NCBI RefSeq assembly: GCF_902491285.1
Contig: NZ_CABUHK010000002.1
Span: 1 to 64,000 of the forward strand
Length of the DNA: 64,000 bases
Reading direction: 5' to 3'
DNA from: an uncultured Bacteroides sp.
Lineage (GTDB): Bacteria; Bacteroidota; Bacteroidia; Bacteroidales; Bacteroidaceae
The position numbers were made by a program, and so were the translations under genes. Under the pieces are notes generated by a model that made no database searches, was not told where the DNA came from, and worked only from the letters and a program-made list of their open reading frames with translations. The stretch's first letter is position 1. Every line of letters begins with the position of its first letter. This document shows, in pieces, positions 1 through 9,080 of the stretch.

Positions 1-162
1 TGAAAATCGAACGCTTCGTTTCGGATTCTGCGGAAATTTGGATTTGCGGATTATAAGTCGGTCAACATTATTAATACAAATATCATAACTGGGTTACTAA
101 ACAAAAACTTATATTTTTTGTATTTTATCTCATTCTTGTTTTCTTATTTTGAAATAAATACT

Positions 163-170
163 TATGTTTG
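163..170 (+). promoter_or_regulatory. Putative -7 element of the sigma-factor gene
   Basis: TATGTTTG matches the Bacteroides -7 consensus TAnnTTTG and lies 26 nt before the ATG at 196. No clean TTTG -33 element sits about 20 nt upstream, so this is a weak call. The rest of 1-195 is AT-rich. It may hold the 3' end of an upstream gene (one frame is open to a TAA near 54), but nothing there can be identified. Confidence 0.3.
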
Positions 171-195
171 TGTAACCTTAAATTAAAAATGACCT

Positions 196-741
196 ATGAA
201 CCTTAATGATAACCGCTTAATTATTAAAACCTTGAAGTCGGGAGATCAAAAAGTATTTTCCCTGGTTTATGCTTCTTATTACAAGCCGCTATGTTTGTTT
301 TGTTCCTCGTATGTTTCTCTTGAAGAGGCTGAAGAGATAGTGCAGGATTTGATGATGTATGTGTGGGAAAAACGTGAGTTGCTGGTAGAGGACTTGTCGC
401 TGAAATCTTTCTTATTTACCAGTGTCAGGAACAGGGCTTTGAATTCAATCACCCGTTCCCATATTACCCGTCAGGTATATGAAGAATATCAGAGCCAACA
501 GTTGAAATCTCTGCCGGCATTGGATTCTTGTTATGGCACGGAGTTGTTTAATACCTATATGGAAGCCCTTCATTCTCTTCCTAAAGAACTGCAAAGAGTA
601 TATGTTATGAGTCGGTATAAACAACTGACCCATAAAGAAATTGCTGACAAGCTGGAGGTGTCGGTGCAGACTGTCAATTATCGGATAGGCAAAGCTCTTC
701 AGTTTTTTCGTATTAGATTGAAAGATTTTTGCCTAGAATAG
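196..741 (+). CDS. ECF-type RNA polymerase sigma-70 factor
   Basis: A 181-residue extracytoplasmic-function sigma factor. Region 2 lies at about residues 20-90 and includes the acidic EEAEEIVQDLMMYVWEKR stretch. Region 4 at about 120-175 has a helix-turn-helix around THKEIADKLEVSVQTVNYRI for -35 recognition. Length and style match the large Bacteroides ECF expansion, which normally pairs with a FecR-like anti-sigma factor and a SusC/SusD pair. Here the next gene, purN, is convergent and overlaps its 3' end by 29 bp, so no anti-sigma gene follows. A partner could lie upstream of the window. The family is clear; the regulon is unknown. Confidence 0.9.
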   Translation: MNLNDNRLIIKTLKSGDQKVFSLVYASYYKPLCLFCSSYVSLEEAEEIVQDLMMYVWEKRELLVEDLSLKSFLFTSVRNRALNSITRSHITRQVYEEYQSQQLKSLPALDSCYGTELFNTYMEALHSLPKELQRVYVMSRYKQLTHKEIADKLEVSVQTVNYRIGKALQFFRIRLKDFCLE

Positions 742-1291
742 TCGCTTCAATCACCCGAGGGAAATATTCGTATTCCAACTGGTGCACCCGTATTGCCAAT
801 GTATCTGGCGTGTCAGTGGGCAATACCGGACAGGTGGCTTGGAAAATGGTATTTCCTTCATCATATTGTTCATTTATATAATGGATGGTGATGCCGCTTT
901 CCTTTTCATGGGAAGCTATGACAGCTTGGTGCACGCGGGAACCGTACATACCTTTACCACCGAACTTGGGAAGGAGGGCCGGATGAATATTTACTATTTT
1001 ATTCGGATAATCATGCAAAATGGCATCAGGTACTTTCAAGAGGAAGCCTGCCAGTACAATAAAGTCAATATGATATTGGTGCAGTATTTCCAGTGCTTTC
1101 CCGTCGGCAAAGTCTTGGGCTGTGAGGATAAGTGACGGAACACTCAGTCTTTCAGCTCGCTTGAGTACACCGGCCTGTGCTTTGTTGACGATAACCAATG
1201 CTACTTCAGCTGTTCTTTTCTCTAAAAAATACCGAATAATTCTTTCAGCATTCGTGCCTTCTCCTGAAGCTAAAATTGCGATTTTCTTCAT
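713..1291 (-). CDS. purN: Phosphoribosylglycinamide formyltransferase (PurN)
   Basis: Transfers a formyl group from 10-formyl-tetrahydrofolate to GAR in step 3 of purine synthesis; cytosolic. The protein opens with MKKIAILASGEGTNAER, the family N-terminus. It carries the catalytic NIHPALLP segment (Asn and His) and an Asp in the HYINEQYDEG segment. I chose the ATG at 1291 (192 aa) over an upstream ATG at 1315 because homologues begin at MKKIAIL. The gene converges on the sigma-factor gene with a 29-bp 3' overlap and diverges from acpP. Confidence 0.93.
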   Translation of the reverse strand: MKKIAILASGEGTNAERIIRYFLEKRTAEVALVIVNKAQAGVLKRAERLSVPSLILTAQDFADGKALEILHQYHIDFIVLAGFLLKVPDAILHDYPNKIVNIHPALLPKFGGKGMYGSRVHQAVIASHEKESGITIHYINEQYDEGNTIFQATCPVLPTDTPDTLAIRVHQLEYEYFPRVIEATILGKNLSI

Positions 1292-1359
1292 GATGTTCTC
1301 TATTTTGGTGCACATAAAACAAAAAAATGTGCAAAATTCTGCATTTATTTGCCTGAATA

Positions 1360-1391
1360 TTTGCTCAGCCCAAGAAATATTTATTCCTTTG
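1360..1391 (+). promoter_or_regulatory. Promoter of the acpP-fabF-rnc operon
   Basis: TTTG at 1360-1363 and TTCCTTTG at 1384-1391 are separated by 20 nt. This fits the Bacteroides -33/-7 arrangement (TTTG, 19-21 nt, TAnnTTTG) with one mismatch at -7. The predicted transcript would start around 1398, about 45 nt before the acpP ATG. The gap 1316-1443 holds only this signal. Confidence 0.5.
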
Positions 1392-1443
1392 CAACCGCAA
1401 AGAAAATAAAATAATTCAATTTATTAACTAAAAAATTAAAGTT

Positions 1444-1680
1444 ATGTCTGAAATTGCATCAAGAGTAAAAGCTATTATCGTTGATAAATTAGGTGTAGAA
1501 GAATCAGAAGTTACAACAGAAGCAAGCTTCACTAACGATCTGGGCGCAGATTCACTGGATACTGTAGAGCTGATTATGGAATTCGAAAAAGAATTCGGTA
1601 TTTCTATTCCTGATGATCAGGCTGAGAAAATTGGTACAGTAGGTGACGCCGTTTCTTATATCGAAGCTAACGCTAAGTAA
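1444..1680 (+). CDS. acpP: Acyl carrier protein (housekeeping AcpP)
   Basis: A 78-residue acyl carrier protein that carries growing acyl chains on 4'-phosphopantetheine in type II fatty acid synthesis. The attachment serine is S37 in the canonical [12 protein letters not shown] motif. Length, acidity and its place directly before fabF (18-nt gap) and rnc mark it as the primary fatty-acid carrier. The two other ACPs in the window, near 47.3 and 52.1 kb, belong to the polyene cluster. Confidence 0.97.
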   Translation: MSEIASRVKAIIVDKLGVEESEVTTEASFTNDLGADSLDTVELIMEFEKEFGISIPDDQAEKIGTVGDAVSYIEANAK

Positions 1681-1698
1681 TTATCCTTATTTTATAAT

Positions 1699-2964
1699 AT
1701 GGAATTAAAAAGAGTAGTAGTAACAGGTCTTGGTGCTCTTACTCCTGTAGGTAACAATGTTGCAGAAACATGGGACAACCTGGTGAAGGGGGTAAGCGGG
1801 GCAGGACCTATTACTCATTTCGATGCGTCTAAATTCAAGACTCATTTTGCATGCGAAGTGAAAAATTTCAATGGAACTGATTACATTGACCGTAAAGAAC
1901 TTCGCAAAATGGATCTGTATACACAGTATGCCATTGCAGCTGCTAAAGAAGCGGTGGAGGATTCTGGAATGGACCTCGAAAAAGAAGATTTGAATAGAAT
2001 AGGTGTAATTTACGGTGTAGGTATCGGAGGTATTCATACTTTTGAAGAGGAAGTAGCTAATTATACACTGAATAAAGATACTGTCGGACCGAAATTCAAC
2101 CCATTCTTCATCCCCAAAATGATAGCTGATATTGCATCGGGACAGATCTCTATCATGTATGGTTTCCACGGTCCTAACTTCACAACAACTTCTGCCTGTG
2201 CATCTTCATCAAATGCTATTGCCGATGCATTTAACTATATCCGTTTGGGTAAAGCAAATGTAATTGTGGCAGGTGGTGCGGAAGCTGCTATTTTTGAAGC
2301 CGGTTTGGGCGGTTTTAACGCTATGCATGCTTTGTCTACCCGTAATGATGATCCGGAACGTGCATCCCGCCCGTTTAGTGCAAGCCGTGATGGCTTTGTG
2401 ATGGGTGAAGGCGCAGGCTGTCTGATTTTGGAAGAATTGGAACATGCAAAAGCACGTGGTGCCAAGATTTATGCGGAACTTGCCGGTGTAGGCGCTTCTG
2501 CCGACGCTTATCACTTGACAGCTTCTCATCCGGAAGGATTAGGCGCTAAACTGGTGATGTTGAACGCATTGGAAGATGCGGAATTGAAACCGGAAGATAT
2601 TGATTATATCAATGTACATGGAACTTCAACTCCTGTAGGTGATGTTTCAGAAGTGAAAGCTATCAAGGATGTATTTGGAGATCACGCTTATAAACTGAAT
2701 ATCAGCTCTACTAAGTCTATGACAGGACACTTGTTGGGTGCTGCCGGTGCGGTAGAAGCTATTGCCAGCGTATTGGCTGTGAAGAATGACATTGTTCCGC
2801 CCACTATCAACCATGAGGAAGGTGATAATGATGAAAACATTGATTATAACTTGAACTTCACGTTCAACGAAGCTCAGAAACGTACAGTAAACGCTGCATT
2901 GAGCAATACCTTCGGTTTTGGTGGACATAATGCATGTGTAATCGTAAAAAAATATGCTGAATAA
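1699..2964 (+). CDS. fabF: 3-oxoacyl-ACP synthase II (FabF)
   Basis: Elongating beta-ketoacyl-ACP synthase of 421 aa. The Cys-His-His triad is visible: C167 in TTSACASSSNA, His in NVHGTSTP and His in KSMTGHLLGAAG. The C-terminal NTFGFGGHNA glycine-rich segment is typical. It lies between acpP and rnc, the conserved Bacteroidetes order, and uses a plain ATG. It serves as the reference for the divergent ketosynthases in the polyene cluster, which share the fold but differ in active-site surroundings. Confidence 0.96.
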   Translation: MELKRVVVTGLGALTPVGNNVAETWDNLVKGVSGAGPITHFDASKFKTHFACEVKNFNGTDYIDRKELRKMDLYTQYAIAAAKEAVEDSGMDLEKEDLNRIGVIYGVGIGGIHTFEEEVANYTLNKDTVGPKFNPFFIPKMIADIASGQISIMYGFHGPNFTTTSACASSSNAIADAFNYIRLGKANVIVAGGAEAAIFEAGLGGFNAMHALSTRNDDPERASRPFSASRDGFVMGEGAGCLILEELEHAKARGAKIYAELAGVGASADAYHLTASHPEGLGAKLVMLNALEDAELKPEDIDYINVHGTSTPVGDVSEVKAIKDVFGDHAYKLNISSTKSMTGHLLGAAGAVEAIASVLAVKNDIVPPTINHEEGDNDENIDYNLNFTFNEAQKRTVNAALSNTFGFGGHNACVIVKKYAE

Positions 2965-2966
2965 TC

Positions 2967-3893
2967 GTGTTTAGCAATATAAAGGATAGGATAAGACTTC
3001 TTTTTCGTAAGGATAGGGAGTCTTATCTTCGTTTTTATAAGATGCTTGGATTCTATCCCAAAGACATTAGCATCTACGAACAGGCTTTGCTTCACAAATC
3101 TTTATCAGTGAAGTCTGAAAAGGGGCGTTTGCTTAATAATGAGCGTTTGGAATTCTTGGGGGATGCTATTCTGGATGCTGTGGTGGCAGATATTGTTTAC
3201 AAAAGGTTTGAAGGAAAGCGTGAGGGTTTTCTCACGAATACCCGCTCTAAAATAGTGCAGCGTGAAACATTGAATCGTTTGGCTATAGAGATTGGTTTGG
3301 ATAAGCTGATCAAGTATACGGCCCGCCAGTCTTCTCATAACAGCTATATGTGCGGCAATGCATTCGAAGCATTGGTAGGTGCTATTTATCTAGACAGGGG
3401 ATATCGTGCCTGTAAATATTTCATGGAGCATCGTATTATTGGGCCTTATATAAATTTGGAGAAGATTTCCCGTAAGGAGGTAAACTTTAAATCCAAGTTG
3501 ATAGAATGGAGCCAGAAAAATCGTTTTGAGGTTACCTTTGAGCTGATAACCCAATCACACGATCAGGGATATAATCCGACTTTCGAGAGTGAAGTTCTGG
3601 TGGAAGGTATTTCGGGAGGAAAAGGAACCGGTTATTCTAAAAAAGAGTCTCAGCAAATGGCTGCGCGTGTGGCTTTGGGAAAAATAAAGAATGATTCCGG
3701 CTTTATTGAATGTATTTTTGCGGCTAAGACTGCCCGTGAGTTGCCTCAGGAGGAGGTAACGGTTTCTGATAGTAAGCCTTCAGACAGTGGGGCCGTTACT
3801 CCGGATCTTTCTTTGGAGGAGATTAAGAAAACGGATGTGGTCGAGCAGATAATCAGTGAAGCGGAAGAAAAGGCTTTTAAGGAAAACGCTTAG
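2967..3893 (+). CDS. rnc: Ribonuclease III
   Basis: Double-strand-specific endoribonuclease for rRNA and mRNA processing, 308 aa. The catalytic signature NERLEFLGDAILD lies near residue 52 in the RNase III domain (about 10-150). A dsRNA-binding domain follows at about 165-245, ending in KKESQQMAARVALGKI. The C-terminal 60 residues are an extra acidic, low-complexity tail beyond the usual family end. Translation starts at GTG 2967, two nt after the fabF stop, which suggests coupled translation. A strong hairpin follows the gene. Confidence 0.94.
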   Translation: MFSNIKDRIRLLFRKDRESYLRFYKMLGFYPKDISIYEQALLHKSLSVKSEKGRLLNNERLEFLGDAILDAVVADIVYKRFEGKREGFLTNTRSKIVQRETLNRLAIEIGLDKLIKYTARQSSHNSYMCGNAFEALVGAIYLDRGYRACKYFMEHRIIGPYINLEKISRKEVNFKSKLIEWSQKNRFEVTFELITQSHDQGYNPTFESEVLVEGISGGKGTGYSKKESQQMAARVALGKIKNDSGFIECIFAAKTARELPQEEVTVSDSKPSDSGAVTPDLSLEEIKKTDVVEQIISEAEEKAFKENA

Positions 3894-3977
3894 CGGATTT
3901 TATCGATATTGTTTATAATTTATTAATTGGCTATTCCGGTGGTTTTGGGTATGTCCGGCAGGAATACATAATACATT

Positions 3978-4022
3978 GAAATATGCCCGATTACATCAAG
4001 AAAATGTAGTCGGGCATATTTC
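3978..4022. terminator. Bidirectional terminator between rnc and the sulfatase
   Basis: Arms 3978-3996 and 4004-4022 form a 19-bp stem (GAAATATGCCCGA core) with one G-T type mismatch and a 7-nt loop. A-rich and T-rich stretches at the two stem ends would serve either direction. It lies between convergent genes, as expected for a shared terminator. Confidence 0.85.
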
Positions 4023-4037
4023 ATATACTGACGGGAA

Positions 4038-5591
4038 TTAGATTTCATCAGGCCATGGGCAGGGTTTTCCTGTGGCTTTGAATGTGGGACGTTGTCCTCC
4101 TGTTGCTCGCAAATAGTTCCCTAATTCCTTGGAGAGCCGTTTTACGATGCCGGGATGTTGCTTTGCTACATCATTTTTTTCACTGATATCATTTGGTATG
4201 TTGAAAAGTTCTTTTTTACCGGTTTCATAATAATAGACCAGTTTCCATTCGTCTTTGCGGATAGAGCAGTCCAGATTGATGCCTGGTCCGTCATTACCCC
4301 AGATATTAGGGAAATTCCATACCAGTGCGCGTCCTTTGGACGGGTCTCCTGTACCTTTCAGCAGGGGCATAAAGCTGATACCGTCTATAGGGTTGACTGT
4401 CTTATAGTTTGTGATACCCGCCATTTCAAGTATGGTAGGATAAAAATCTTCAATTATAAGATATTTGTCACAACGAGTATTCGGGGTGACTACTCCGGGC
4501 CAGCTTACAATCATTGGTTCGCGTATTCCTCCTTCATATAAGGAGCCTTTGCCACTATTGAGAGGAGCGTTTTGAGTGTGAATTTGTCCGTCGCGCCATC
4601 CGGGTTCGGCAGCTAGCCCTCCGTTGTCACTCATAAAAATAATAACAGTATTATCTGCTTCATCATTTTTTTCCAACCAGTTCATCAAATCCCCCAGACT
4701 TTTATCCATTCCTTCAATTAAGGATGCATATGCGGCTTCTTTGTCACTAAGTCCTTTTTTAATATACTTGGGGAAGAAGCGCATATCTTTGTCAACAGGA
4801 ATGTGGATGGCATAATGTGCCATATATAGATAAAAAGGTTGATTGTACTTTTTTGCTTTGTCCAATGCTTTGATGGCTTCTTGTGTCAGGGCTTCTGTTG
4901 CAAATATACCTGTTCCCCAATAATCTTCCAAGCCGGGGATGGCCATTAGTGAATAGGGCTTTCCATCGCGGGTGTGCCCGTAGTTCTGTTCGCTCAGATA
5001 AGTAGCCAGACCACCGGCGGCATGTCCGGCTATATTTACTTCAAACCCCCAATGGGTAGGGTTCTCTCCCGGTGTGTCAATAGAACCGAAATGAGCTTTT
5101 CCGCAGTGGATGGTATGATAACCGTTCTGTCTGAGTAACTCAACGAAAGAAGTGCCGACAAAGGTATTGGGCGTTCCTGTTACTTGGCTGACTCCGTTGT
5201 AGTTCCAGTCTGGCAATTCTATTGTATTGCTTGGTCTGTCGGTAGCTTTGTTTTTTTCAAGTGTCCAGTTTGTTACACGATGTCGGGTGTTGTTAGCACC
5301 CGTTATCAGACTGCAACGGGTAGCGGAACTGATATTGCAGGCGTATGCTTGTGTGAACATCATCCCTTTCTTAGCCAGACGTTCCATATTGGGAGTTTCG
5401 TAGGCTTCATTATAATGTGTTTTCTGTGTCCAGAAAGGTAAGGATGTATCTTGCCAACCCATGTCGTCCACCATAAATAAGATGATATTGGGACGTTGTT
5501 GGGTTGTTTCTGAAGACATTTTTTCTTTTGCTTGCGTCGAGATTCCTGTTAAGGAAGCGAGAGCGAAAGATACAAGTAGTTTTTTATTCAT
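4038..5591 (-). CDS. Secreted S1-family sulfatase (PUL 1)
   Basis: Type I sulfatase, 517 aa, removing sulfate esters from glycans. A signal peptide covers about residues 1-21. Metal ligands lie in NIILFMVDDMG and FMSDNGG. The formylglycine site is S88 in S-S-A-T-R followed by CSLITG, so this is a serine-type enzyme that needs an anSME maturase for activity; no maturase gene is in the window. It is the last gene of the PUL 1 operon, 18 nt after the GH36-type gene. The exact S1 subfamily and the sulfated position cannot be read from sequence alone. Confidence 0.92.
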   Translation of the reverse strand: MNKKLLVSFALASLTGISTQAKEKMSSETTQQRPNIILFMVDDMGWQDTSLPFWTQKTHYNEAYETPNMERLAKKGMMFTQAYACNISSATRCSLITGANNTRHRVTNWTLEKNKATDRPSNTIELPDWNYNGVSQVTGTPNTFVGTSFVELLRQNGYHTIHCGKAHFGSIDTPGENPTHWGFEVNIAGHAAGGLATYLSEQNYGHTRDGKPYSLMAIPGLEDYWGTGIFATEALTQEAIKALDKAKKYNQPFYLYMAHYAIHIPVDKDMRFFPKYIKKGLSDKEAAYASLIEGMDKSLGDLMNWLEKNDEADNTVIIFMSDNGGLAAEPGWRDGQIHTQNAPLNSGKGSLYEGGIREPMIVSWPGVVTPNTRCDKYLIIEDFYPTILEMAGITNYKTVNPIDGISFMPLLKGTGDPSKGRALVWNFPNIWGNDGPGINLDCSIRKDEWKLVYYYETGKKELFNIPNDISEKNDVAKQHPGIVKRLSKELGNYLRATGGQRPTFKATGKPCPWPDEI

Positions 5592-5609
5592 ATCGGCTAG
5601 TTTTATAAG

Positions 5610-7685
5610 TTATTTTTCGATTACAATTTTTTTGGGGGTATCTATGGAAATACTTCTCAGTTCTTGCTTGCCGGAATTTTCTATCCATACTTTTAGTGTA
5701 CCTGTACATAGTACGTTCAGCACCAAGCGGTTCTCTGTTAAAGAGATAGTTTGGACGGTGGCCGGGGACAGATATTTTTCCTGTATGCCAATGACTGCCC
5801 ATCCTTTCCGTATGGGGCAGAGATGAAACAGTTTGTCTGTAAATCCGATGAGTTCGAATGTACTGCTGTCTGATAGTTCTTCTGCCTTTTGTGATTTCCA
5901 ATTATAAAGCAGCACGCGTTCTTCGGGGGTGGCAGACATTTTCTCAAAACTGTTCCGAAGAGAATAATCTTCTTTTTTTATAGTGGCCTGGACTTGCTGA
6001 TGCCGGGGGGAAACATTCAGGTTGTAACAGATTAATGTCATAGCTCCGTTGCCTGAGGGAGCTGCTACTCGATATGCTTTTCCACTCCATAATGGATTGG
6101 TCAGTATAGATTCCGGCATAGGTACGGCAGGAGCTTCGGGGCGGAACAGTTTGCCTTGTTTGTCAATTAAAGGAAAGATGTTTTCCTTGATAAAGTCCCC
6201 GGGGGCGTCCGACAGGTAGACCGGACCTCCGGAAATGGCCTTGGAACGTGCCATCAAAGTGCCGCAAACGGTATCGCAGGAATGAAACATATCATGGTCG
6301 GGCCATACGGTTTGTCCTAGTAGCAGGGTATTGGTATAAGACTGGAATAGATGTGATTTTGCCATATCCTCATCATATTTCTTATAGTCTATGCTGACAC
6401 GGGTGCTGTTGCTGTATGACGTATGGTCGGTATTGATGACGTTCTGTGCCATACAGTTCATTAGTCCCATATTTTGCCGGTGGATCTCGGCTTCCAGGCT
6501 TCGGTTACAGTCGGTTGCCTGGCGGATACTTTCATGCCCTCCCATGTAGAGTGGCAGCGTAAAAGCTTGGTTATCTACTTTCAGAAAATCGAATCCTTGT
6601 TCTTTTAAGGTGCTGACGTAGTAGCGATAGAAGGAACGGATGCGGGTGCTGTCCGTTCCTGGCAGAAGGCTGCCGGCGTGTGGGTATAGGGCTTGTCGGA
6701 CGACTTGTGGAAATCCGTTTTCGGGGGATAATCCCATCCAGTATCCCGAAAGGCTGTACCACAGTCCGATCCATTTGATTTTATTTTCTTTTTTGTATGA
6801 CATGATTTTTTTCCATCCCGACGGGAAACGTTGTTTATCTGGTATGAAACCGGTCAGTTGCCTGTTCTTGTGGGCGAGATGACCGTCGTCAATCAGTACA
6901 TACCGGATAGGAATGCCGGATGCCTCTATCGTTTTCATATCGTTTATTATCTTGGATTCGTTTATATCATCATGATAATGTTCCCATGTACACCAACCGA
7001 GATAGCGGAAAGCTTCGAAATATTCCTTGGCTGTGCGGCTTTTTAAGTCGGCGGCTTCTGTATTTTTCATCAGCGCTTGATAGGCTTGCCGAATGGTTGA
7101 ATAAATATCTTTTCCTTGTCGGATGAGTAGAAGAGGGACTTCCGGTTTCAGATAGTCTTTTCCTAAGGTGGATACATATAGGGTGACAGAGCCGTTATCG
7201 TTTACTTGCAGCCAGCTTAAACTGTTACGGCCGGCAACAGCTTTGGCAAACAAGTATTCTCCGTTTGTCAGTTCCAGCAGTAATGCATCTCCCAACGTAG
7301 ATGGGGTTGCATTGGAAGGTATTCCCGGATAGCGGGTGTCGGTTAATTCTTTTAAATCGTTGAACACCCAAGGTAGGAGCCGGTTGGTATTGTTGGGCCA
7401 TTCAAAATCTCCCGGACGGGAGTCTCGGCTGAAGAAAATACCTCGGACGTACCCGGGTAACCGTACCGGACAGGCAATAGTTTGGGTTTGTCCGGGTATG
7501 GATTTCTTATAGGGTATGGGAGAAGAAATGGAAGTTAAATCAATCGTATCTGTCATTGACAAAGCGTTTGTGTTCTTGAAAGACTTTCCTTTTTCATATG
7601 TGTAATCTGTTTGCCCGAAGGATTTCGGACAAACAAATACATTGCAAATCAGGATACAAATGAATATTGCTTTATATTCTCTCAT
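5610..7685 (-). CDS. GH36-type alpha-galactosidase / raffinose-synthase-like enzyme
   Basis: A 691-residue secreted protein of the raffinose synthase/Sip1 branch of clan GH-D, with a signal peptide at 1-24. The barrel shows YLGWCTWEHY (about 228-237), YVLIDDGH (about 262-269) and the nucleophile motif FLKVDNQ with D371. A later SGGPVYLSD segment should hold the acid/base aspartate. A C-terminal beta domain follows. Family knowledge predicts alpha-galactoside hydrolysis. Its place between a fucosidase and a sulfatase suggests it trims alpha-galactose from a sulfated glycan; that is inference. Confidence 0.85.
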   Translation of the reverse strand: MREYKAIFICILICNVFVCPKSFGQTDYTYEKGKSFKNTNALSMTDTIDLTSISSPIPYKKSIPGQTQTIACPVRLPGYVRGIFFSRDSRPGDFEWPNNTNRLLPWVFNDLKELTDTRYPGIPSNATPSTLGDALLLELTNGEYLFAKAVAGRNSLSWLQVNDNGSVTLYVSTLGKDYLKPEVPLLLIRQGKDIYSTIRQAYQALMKNTEAADLKSRTAKEYFEAFRYLGWCTWEHYHDDINESKIINDMKTIEASGIPIRYVLIDDGHLAHKNRQLTGFIPDKQRFPSGWKKIMSYKKENKIKWIGLWYSLSGYWMGLSPENGFPQVVRQALYPHAGSLLPGTDSTRIRSFYRYYVSTLKEQGFDFLKVDNQAFTLPLYMGGHESIRQATDCNRSLEAEIHRQNMGLMNCMAQNVINTDHTSYSNSTRVSIDYKKYDEDMAKSHLFQSYTNTLLLGQTVWPDHDMFHSCDTVCGTLMARSKAISGGPVYLSDAPGDFIKENIFPLIDKQGKLFRPEAPAVPMPESILTNPLWSGKAYRVAAPSGNGAMTLICYNLNVSPRHQQVQATIKKEDYSLRNSFEKMSATPEERVLLYNWKSQKAEELSDSSTFELIGFTDKLFHLCPIRKGWAVIGIQEKYLSPATVQTISLTENRLVLNVLCTGTLKVWIENSGKQELRSISIDTPKKIVIEK

Positions 7686-7691
7686 GATTTT

Positions 7692-9077
7692 TTATTTGAG
7701 AGTTACGTTATAGGCACTGAAATGTCTGATTTCGGGTACGGCAACGGATTGGGTTACGGTGAGGCGCAAGGCGGTGGTTTCTACCGGTTCGAAGTGTGCA
7801 ATGCGTTTGTGTCCCACAGACTCGCCGGAGCACACTGTCTGCCATTTTCCGTTGACTTTCGCTTCTATCTTGTATTGGCGTATTCTTTCGCCTTTGGCAA
7901 TGTCTTCTTGGATGATGCAGTAGTTGACCGGTTGTTTTTCATTCAGATTCAGCGTAAGCCGTTGCCTCCGGCCTTGGGTTTCCGCCAATGGTGTACCAAA
8001 GCGCCGGTTTATTTCTTCTCCCCATTCTTTTAAACGCTGTTCGTCACCTGCCGGCAATAGCCCATCGGGATCGGGGGTCAGCCCGATGATTAACGTAGCG
8101 TTGCGGCCCACTGATTTTTCGTACATATCCATCAACGTTGTCAATGGATAGATATTATTCTCGTCATCGGGTTCCCAAAACCATTCGTGGCGGCCGTTGG
8201 CACCACGCAGGGGGCTGTCTGCCATAGCTGGTACCCAGTATTTGCCTTCGGGATCACCTTGTTTTAATAAGGCTATTTGGTCTTTTTGGCTTTCAATACG
8301 TTTATGATGTGAACAGGGGGCCGGAAAAGTGGACCAGCAGGGGTATCCCACTGTGCCGGTTTCTGAACCTCCCCAGCGGAAATCAGCACGGTCTATGTTG
8401 TGGTAGAACAGGCAGTTGGGTTGGTATTTATTGACGATGGGTTCCACATCAGGACCGTCACCTCGTGGGTCATCGGCTCCGCCATCAAACCAAATCATAT
8501 ATAAATCTCCATAGCGGGTACAAAGTTCTTCCACCATTTTCTCGCAGAAGCGTTTATACCACGCCTGTCGGTTGGCGGCAAATTCTCCGTCACCGGCTAC
8601 CTTGAAATTATGGATACCCAGAAGTGAATTCCACCGGATGCCTACATAGATGCCCGGCTGGATACCATACTTACGGCAGGAGTTGACAAAGTCGCGGACA
8701 ATGTCTCCTTTGCCATCACGCCATTTTACAGCTTTCAGGCAGTATGGGTTTACGTCACTTTGCCACAATCCGAAGCCGGTTTCATGCGTGGCTGTGAGTA
8801 CGGCGAATTTGCAGCCTGCGGCTTTAGCTGCCTGAATCCATTGGTCAGTATCCAGTTGGGTAGGATTAAATATATTATAATCTTCAATGGGGCTGATACG
8901 GTTATTGCCTTGTCCGTAGCGGATGCCGTCGAATACGTGGAGGTCATAATGAAATACGGCTCCCATTTCCGCTTCATGCCATTTCAATTGATGCGGTTTG
9001 GGTACAATGATTTCCGGTTGTGCAACACTCAGTACACAGTTCATAAGGAAGAGAAGGGATGTATATAGTATCTTCAT
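7692..9077 (-). CDS. GH29 alpha-L-fucosidase
   Basis: Retaining alpha-L-fucosidase, 461 aa, with signal peptide about 1-19. The catalytic barrel runs about 25-350. HYDLHVF and TATHETGF fit the fucose-binding pocket, and the nucleophile is D198 in MIWFDGGADD. The C-terminal ~90 residues (VNYCIIQEDIAKGERIRQY onward) form an F5/8-like beta sandwich usual in Bacteroides GH29 enzymes. Only 6 nt separate it from the GH36-type gene and 3 nt from the upstream sulfatase, so the genes are co-transcribed. Most likely periplasmic. Confidence 0.92.
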   Translation of the reverse strand: MKILYTSLLFLMNCVLSVAQPEIIVPKPHQLKWHEAEMGAVFHYDLHVFDGIRYGQGNNRISPIEDYNIFNPTQLDTDQWIQAAKAAGCKFAVLTATHETGFGLWQSDVNPYCLKAVKWRDGKGDIVRDFVNSCRKYGIQPGIYVGIRWNSLLGIHNFKVAGDGEFAANRQAWYKRFCEKMVEELCTRYGDLYMIWFDGGADDPRGDGPDVEPIVNKYQPNCLFYHNIDRADFRWGGSETGTVGYPCWSTFPAPCSHHKRIESQKDQIALLKQGDPEGKYWVPAMADSPLRGANGRHEWFWEPDDENNIYPLTTLMDMYEKSVGRNATLIIGLTPDPDGLLPAGDEQRLKEWGEEINRRFGTPLAETQGRRQRLTLNLNEKQPVNYCIIQEDIAKGERIRQYKIEAKVNGKWQTVCSGESVGHKRIAHFEPVETTALRLTVTQSVAVPEIRHFSAYNVTLK

Positions 9078-9080
9078 AGG

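Noticed and set aside
1..54. A 3' end of an upstream coding sequence at the window start
   Set aside because: About 17 codons open to a TAA near 54 are too few to recognise or support.
5461..5826. Plus-strand frames of 100-120 codons opposite the sulfatase and GH36-type genes
   Set aside because: They are antisense shadows of strongly supported genes with no family resemblance.
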